Shown here: positions 59,501 to 64,000 of the stretch, in pieces
Layout of the letters: every line of letters begins with the position of its first letter
How positions within the stretch are numbered: the first letter of the stretch is position 1
Source of the DNA: Avena insularis
Taxonomy: Eukaryota > Streptophyta > Magnoliopsida > Poales > Poaceae
Direction: 5' to 3'
Assembly (NCBI GenBank): GCA_023614405.1
Contig: CM042685.1
Span: forward strand, 232,417,661-232,481,660
Length of the DNA stretch: 64,000 nucleotides
The notes under the pieces: generated by a model
What the model was told of the DNA's origin: nothing
The model's input: only the letters and a program-made list of their open reading frames with translations
Database searches by the model: none
Translations under genes and position numbers: made by a program

Positions 59501-60609
59501 GGTTATGAAAACCTTGGAATGATGAGCCATTCTACTGAAATGTTTTGACATGTGTTTCCGAACACCAGATTATTTTGATGATGAAAATGTTGAGGCATGA
59601 GCCTTAGCCCTTTATAAAACTGATGGTTGTCTGGATGCGATACCATTCCAATTTTACCGTACAACCACAATACCCGAAAATTGGGTAGGGCTTGACTGGA
59701 AACTTATATACCTTAGTATGGGTTCCCTCACGGCCAAGGTCTGAGATGAGGCTACCTTGTGAAGATTGTCCACCTGTGTAGTACCCAAGATGACAGTTGG
59801 TCATGGTTGGGAGGCCAAACTCACAGGAGAGGTGCCCATACTAGGGCGTGTAATCGAAAGGTTAGTATTGATTATCCGCATACTGAGTATGGTGAATTCA
59901 GGATTTGTTCCTAATAGATTATCAAATGTTGTGGTGAAAGTGTACAATCTCTGCGGAGTGTCAAACTATTCGAATAGCCGCGCCCGCGGTTATGGACAGT
60001 TGGAGTGGCCATACTGTTCCCCCGTCAGATGTTTTCAAAATGACTTGTGAAATGAATTGAGATTTTGACTTGACCACAACAGAGTTGTGATATGAAATTC
60101 GAGTTCCCACTTAGGTGTTATAAAACTTGAACTAGCATTCTTTGCTTCTGAACTTAGTAGAGGTAAATCTGGCTTTTGCAAAACAACCCTAGAGCTTAGT
60201 GTCCTACTACAAAAACCCCCTTCACTTGTTAGTATTAGTTTGCGAGTACTTAAAGAGTACTCATGGCTTTGTCCCTGGCTATTCCCGTGGCCAGACTATG
60301 AAGAGGAGTACCAGGATGATGGACCCCAGGAAGGTTACGACAACTAGGATCATCTCCCATCGTCAGCATTGCCTGTGACCCCGAAGATGGAGCTTTGCCT
60401 ACGCTACCTTTATTATTATGTTATTCCGCTGCTTGAGTTGTATTAATAACTGGATCAGGAGATCCTTATTTGTGTAAGACCTTATGTATGGTTTGTAATG
60501 GATGATGTACTGTGATATCCAAATCTGTTATGTCTCGCAAAAATGGTAATCCTGGGATTGCGATGTATGGCATAACAGGCATCTGGGATTAAAAATCCGG
60601 GTGTTGACA
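56590..60609 (+). repeat. 5' LTR of the Gypsy element (~4.0 kb)
   Basis: The 3' end is GGATTAAAAATCCGGGTGTTGACA just before the primer site, with an internal inverted GGATT/AATCC. The start is near TCTAACATTCC at 56588-56598. It could be a mutated TGTTAACA-like terminus (partly the inverse of the GTGTTGACA end) or a truncation point. The LTR holds a GC-rich block (57.3-58.3 kb) around a strong TATA box; the rest is AT-rich. The GC-rich frames within it are not called as genes. Confidence 0.6.
57835..57842 (+). promoter_or_regulatory. TATA box of the Gypsy LTR
   Basis: CCACTATAAATAGAGGC is a close match to the plant TATA consensus (TATAAATA), in a GC-rich setting, about 2.77 kb before the LTR end. 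Transcription would start near 57870. Confidence 0.65.
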
Positions 60610-60611
60610 AG

Positions 60612-60625
60612 TTGGTATCAGAGCC
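60612..60625 (+). other. Primer-binding site, Met-tRNA
   Basis: TTGGTATCAGAGCC lies two bases after the LTR terminus and matches the complement of initiator Met-tRNA. Confidence 0.85.
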
Positions 60626-60838
60626 ATCCTGACCATAGGAGACCTTAGTTAGACTGGACGTTTGAATCAAAAACTTAGTTTCAAAACCAAAGGAAGCAAA
60701 TATATTCCAAAACTTATTCCCATTCTTATCACTTGGTTTCATTCATAAAAATTCATGTTCCTCAAAAACTCTTGCAAAATACCTAAAATTTGACACACTT
60801 GATCACTCTACTAACTTACTCATCCTATATTCTTATAG

Positions 60839-61645
60839 ATGGACGTGAAGTACAGCAAGTTTTATCAGTTGGGGAATGGAGGAGACCTCATCTTTGAGCG
60901 GGATTTGGACCAGCTTTCGGAACTTCTGGAGCGTCCACACACCGAGTTCTTCGGAGCTCAGATCAATGATCAAGGAGGAGAAGATCTGAAGTGGCTAATT
61001 GTTGAAAGTCTTCGAGGAAAGATTGAACCTCCCACTGCAGAGGGAATTCAGTTCACCTTAAGAGAGAACAACTGGCTCGATGGACTTGCCAGGGCCATGC
61101 AGGAAGCTCTTGCCCGTCTGTGTGGGCAGAGTATCAACCAGATCAAGGGTACCCGCTTTGAGTTCTTTCCAAGGCGTGATGCTATGGGACAACCACTGGA
61201 AGCCCCATACCACCACGAGTTGAAGACTAAGTTGGACCACCTTAGCTTCATGATGTATGATTGTCAGCAGGAGTTGGACAATGCCCGTGACTACTCCAAC
61301 CACAAGTCCGCCATCATCAAGACGAAGGATCAGACCATCGCCATGCTAGCGAAGGACCGCAAGTCTCGCCGCCGTCAGCTTGACAAGAAGGAGCGCATCA
61401 TTGCCCGTCTTCGCCACCGTATCTCACATTTGGAGGAGACCATCCACGAGAGAGACATGCAGTTGGAGGAAAGGGAGAATGCCGAATAAGATCTTCGTGG
61501 AGACCCCTACTCCTATCTCAGCGTTGATGATGATTTTCTGGAGGATCAGGCCATGGACTTCTTCACCGATGGGGATGATTTTGCCTTCATCGATGTCGAT
61601 GAGGATGATGAGGATGACGACTACACCGACTCCGAGGAGTATTAG
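60839..61645 (+). pseudogene. Extra coiled-coil ORF upstream of Gypsy gag
   Basis: The frame starts MDVKYSKFYQLGNGG at 60839 and runs 216 codons to TAA at 61487-61489. It then continues in the same frame (DLRGDPYSYLSVDDD) to TAG at 61643-61645. The first part is globular; residues ~140-216 are strongly helical and charged (KKERIIARLRHRISHLEET), predicting a coiled coil. The tail is very acidic (DVDEDDEDDDYTDSEE). It sits between the primer site and gag, where Ty3 elements normally start gag, so it is an accessory protein of unknown function. The TAA looks like a later mutation, because the acidic tail remains open behind it. Confidence 0.55.
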
Positions 61646-61876
61646 CACTTGAGCACTAGTGTAGTGAGTTGTATTCGGTCCCACTATATCGTAGTTTCCA
61701 GAATGGTTCTTAAAACCATCTGTTTTCCTTTTTGTGGTGTGTGTTTGTATCATGTTCTATGGATGAATGAATGAAAAGCAAGTTGCTAGAAAATCTGAGT
61801 CAAACTTTAAAAACTTTCCAAAGTCCCTAAACCTTCGAAATTTCCCTCTTTTCTCATGATCTATCTTAATCTTTAG

Positions 61877-63000
61877 ATGCCACGCGGAGAAAGTGGTTCA
61901 TCCCCGGACCCGATGTTGCAGATCCTGCAAATGTTGGTTACTGACCGTGAAGCTGAAAGAGCAGAACATCAAGCCAACCTAGCCACCCTTAAGCAGATAT
62001 CTCAGATGGCCCACAACAATCAAGGCCAAGGAAATCAGGACAACCATGGATCTAAGCTCAAGAATTTCCAGAACATCAACCCACCTGTTTTCACTAAGTC
62101 GAAAGAGCCCTTAGACGCATATGATTGGATGCAAACCATGGAAAACAACCTGGAAGTCGCCGGAGTGGAAGCTAACGAGAAAGTTCTGTTCGCCACCCAC
62201 TATCTCACCGGATATGCAAGAGCATGGTGGAACAACGTTCGTGCAATGACCGGAGGACAGATGATGACCTGGGAGGAATTCAAGGTCAAGTTCAACAGAA
62301 CCCATGTGCCACCGGGTTTAATTAGAGAATGAGAGATGAGTTCAGAGAAATGAAGCAAGGAAGGATGACCGTAGTGGAATACCGTGACAAATTCTTGTCA
62401 TTAGCTAGGTATGCCCCGAATGAGATCGACACTGAAGCCAAGAAGAAAGAGAGATTCTTGAATGGTCTGCACGATGAGATGCAGACGGTGTTGGTCAATA
62501 TACCCTTTGATGATATTGAAGCCCTTGTCGACTCTGCCATTCATATGGAAGGAAATATCAACCAATCCAATGAGAACCGCAAACGTCGCATGATGCATCA
62601 GCCAGGAACCCATCATACCCCAAAGTATCGCCCCAACCCATCTCCAGGATTTGCCCCGAGAACCAACATACCCTCGATGAACCGTCCGACCTATCCCAAC
62701 CGTGGAAACCCGAGCCCGGAGGAAATCACAACAACCCCGGCAACTCTGGCAATTTCAATCGTGCACCACCCAAGTTCAACAACAACAATGCTGCCGCCAA
62801 CACCAACACTGCCCTGAGGACTGGAAGCAATGTTGTGCCTGTTGCAGCAAAGGACAAGTCGCAAGTGACTTGTTATGACTGTGGAAATAAGGGTCACTAA
62901 TCCAACGAGTGCCCCAAGAAGAATGCCGCAACCCCCAATGCAAATGCCCCAGCTCAGCAGCAGCGTCGTGTTCTGCCCGGAAGAAGGTTAGCCCTAGGGA
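61877..63000 (+). pseudogene. Gypsy gag, frame-shifted
   Basis: The frame starts MPRGESGSSPDPMLQ. The retrotransposon gag domain includes LDAYDWMQTMENNLEV and YARAWWNNV, and continues after a one-base frameshift near 62325 as MRDEFREMKQGRMTVVEYR. A second shift near 62710 leads to the zinc knuckle CYDCGNKGH, where a TAA at 62898-62900 replaces the following residue before SNECP. The product would form the particle shell and bind RNA. Confidence 0.8.
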
Positions 63001-63407
63001 ACTCTCTCAACCGCAATAGCCGTCTTTTTCTCATGCATGCTGAAGAAGCCCAGGAAGCGCCAGACGTCGTGCTGGGTATGTTTTCTGTTAATTCAGTACT
63101 TGCTAGAGTGTTGTTTGATTCTCGTGCATCACATTCATTTGTCACCGAAGAATTTGCATACACTAGTAAGATTCAACCAACCAAACTGAAGCATGTTATG
63201 ATTGTTCAAATCCCCGGTTCAACCACCAAAGCTAGGAAAATCTGCAAAGCCGTCCCTATCCGAATCCATGGCATAGATTTCTATGCTAATCTGATAGTAC
63301 TCGGAACTAAAGGTTTGGAAGTAGTACTAGGAATGGATTGGATGTCCAAACATAAAGGATTAATTGACTGTGCCAAGAAAGCCATAACCATGACCAAGAT
63401 GCAGTAG
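63001..63407 (+). pseudogene. Gypsy aspartic protease region
   Basis: In the same frame as the knuckle, VLFDSRASHSF occupies the position of the retroviral-type active site normally reading DSGASHSF, so the invariant Gly is changed to Arg. VVLGMDWM follows, the usual second conserved block of plant Gypsy proteases. The frame stops at 63405-63407. The Gly change would probably abolish activity. Confidence 0.7.
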
Positions 63408-63589
63408 GAATATCGATCGAGCATGTATCGAAACCTTACCTCGTCAATTCAAGTGCAACAAGAGTATAGCCCAACCTACCATTGACCAAGTCCGGATAGT
63501 CCGTGAATACCCGATGTATTTCCGGATGTTTTGCAGATGCCCCAGATCGAGATATCGAGTTTATCATTGAACTAATCCCCGGAACATGA

Positions 63590-64000
63590 CACATAGCCCA
63601 GAGAACATATAGTATGAACCCATCTGAACTAGCGGAACTGAAGAAGCAACTAGATGCCATGTTGGAAATTGGATTGATTCAACCAAGTGCGTCACCATGG
63701 AGATCACCTGTCTTGTTTGTGGACAAGAAAGATGGAGGTAACCGTTTGTGTACGGATTATTGGAAGTTGAATGATGTCACTATCAAGAACAAATACCCAT
63801 TGCCCAAGATAGAAGAAATGTTTGATCAGTTGACCGGTGCCAAAGTGTTTTCTAAGATTGATCTTAGGACTGGCTATCATCAACTCAAGATTCGCGCAGA
63901 GGATATTCCCAAGACTGCCTTTACCACCAGATATGGATTATACGAGTATACTATCATGTCTTTTGGATTAACCAATGCCTCCTCTTATTTCATGAATCTC
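63590..64000 (+). pseudogene. Gypsy reverse transcriptase, N-terminal part, cut by window end
   Basis: The frame reads [17 protein letters not shown], then [25 protein letters not shown] and SFGLTNASS, the standard order of motifs at the start of Ty3/Gypsy RT. A TGA at 63587-63589 interrupts the linker from protease. The sequence is open from 63590 to the window end, before the YIDD catalytic motif. Confidence 0.85.

Larger units (their letters stand above)
56590..64000 (+). mobile_element. Gypsy-type retrotransposon, 5' LTR to RT, continuing past the window
   Basis: A long LTR ends at 60609, followed by a Met-tRNA primer site, an extra ORF, gag, protease and RT. RT directly after protease, with Ty3/Gypsy-type motifs, places it in Gypsy. 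Stops and frameshifts in every ORF show it is inactive. The 5' boundary is unclear because no TG terminus is visible where Copia similarity ends. The element runs off the window before integrase and the 3' LTR. Confidence 0.8.

Overview
This is nuclear DNA from a grass, most likely the wheat/barley tribe (Triticeae). The evidence is: two intron-rich plant genes with GT-AG introns and GC-rich first exons; Stowaway-type MITEs with CTCCCTC ends and TA target duplications; a mariner-like element with CTCCCTCC termini; and about 37 kb of nested LTR retrotransposons with plant primer-binding sites. The species cannot be fixed from the sequence alone.

Layout. 1-6740: decayed repeats. Bases ~900-3550 look like the minus-strand 3' part of a Gypsy-type element and include three tandem hairpin units at 2436-2693; 3551-6740 is mostly unrecognised. 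7143-13137 (+): a 14-exon Golgi-type glycosyltransferase gene related to Arabidopsis At4g01210. 14266-24825 (+): a 25-exon gene for VPS50/syndetin, a subunit of an endosomal tethering complex. Its introns hold MITEs and another insertion. 26570-27118 (-): a one-exon SIAMESE-related (SMR/EL2-type) cyclin-dependent kinase inhibitor. These three genes form the gene island.

27439-35852 is a mariner-like element (MLE) with matching terminal repeats and TA duplications. Its minus-strand transposase gene is split by a 4,428-bp LTR-like insert (30743-35170) flanked by ATGCT duplications. The transposase has an unusual Gly/Arg-rich N-terminal repeat region and is broken by stops and a frameshift.

37356-64000 is a retrotransposon nest. 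A Gypsy-type LTR fragment (37356-39088) is interrupted by a Copia element (39089 to ~56590). The gag of that Copia is interrupted by a complete but pol-less, gag-only element (41525-52206; 2.5-kb LTRs; GCCTA duplications). The Copia lacks its 3' end and abuts a Gypsy element with a ~4-kb LTR, an extra ORF before gag, then gag, protease and reverse transcriptase, running off the window at 64000. Every coding element here carries stops or frameshifts, except that the gag-only element has a long open first ORF.

The three host genes do not form a pathway; they are neighbours on a chromosome. The most notable signals are the Gly/Arg-rich mariner transposase, two likely GC-AG introns, the gag-only element inserted in a Copia with similar termini, and clustered palindromes or tandem repeats upstream of LTR TATA boxes.
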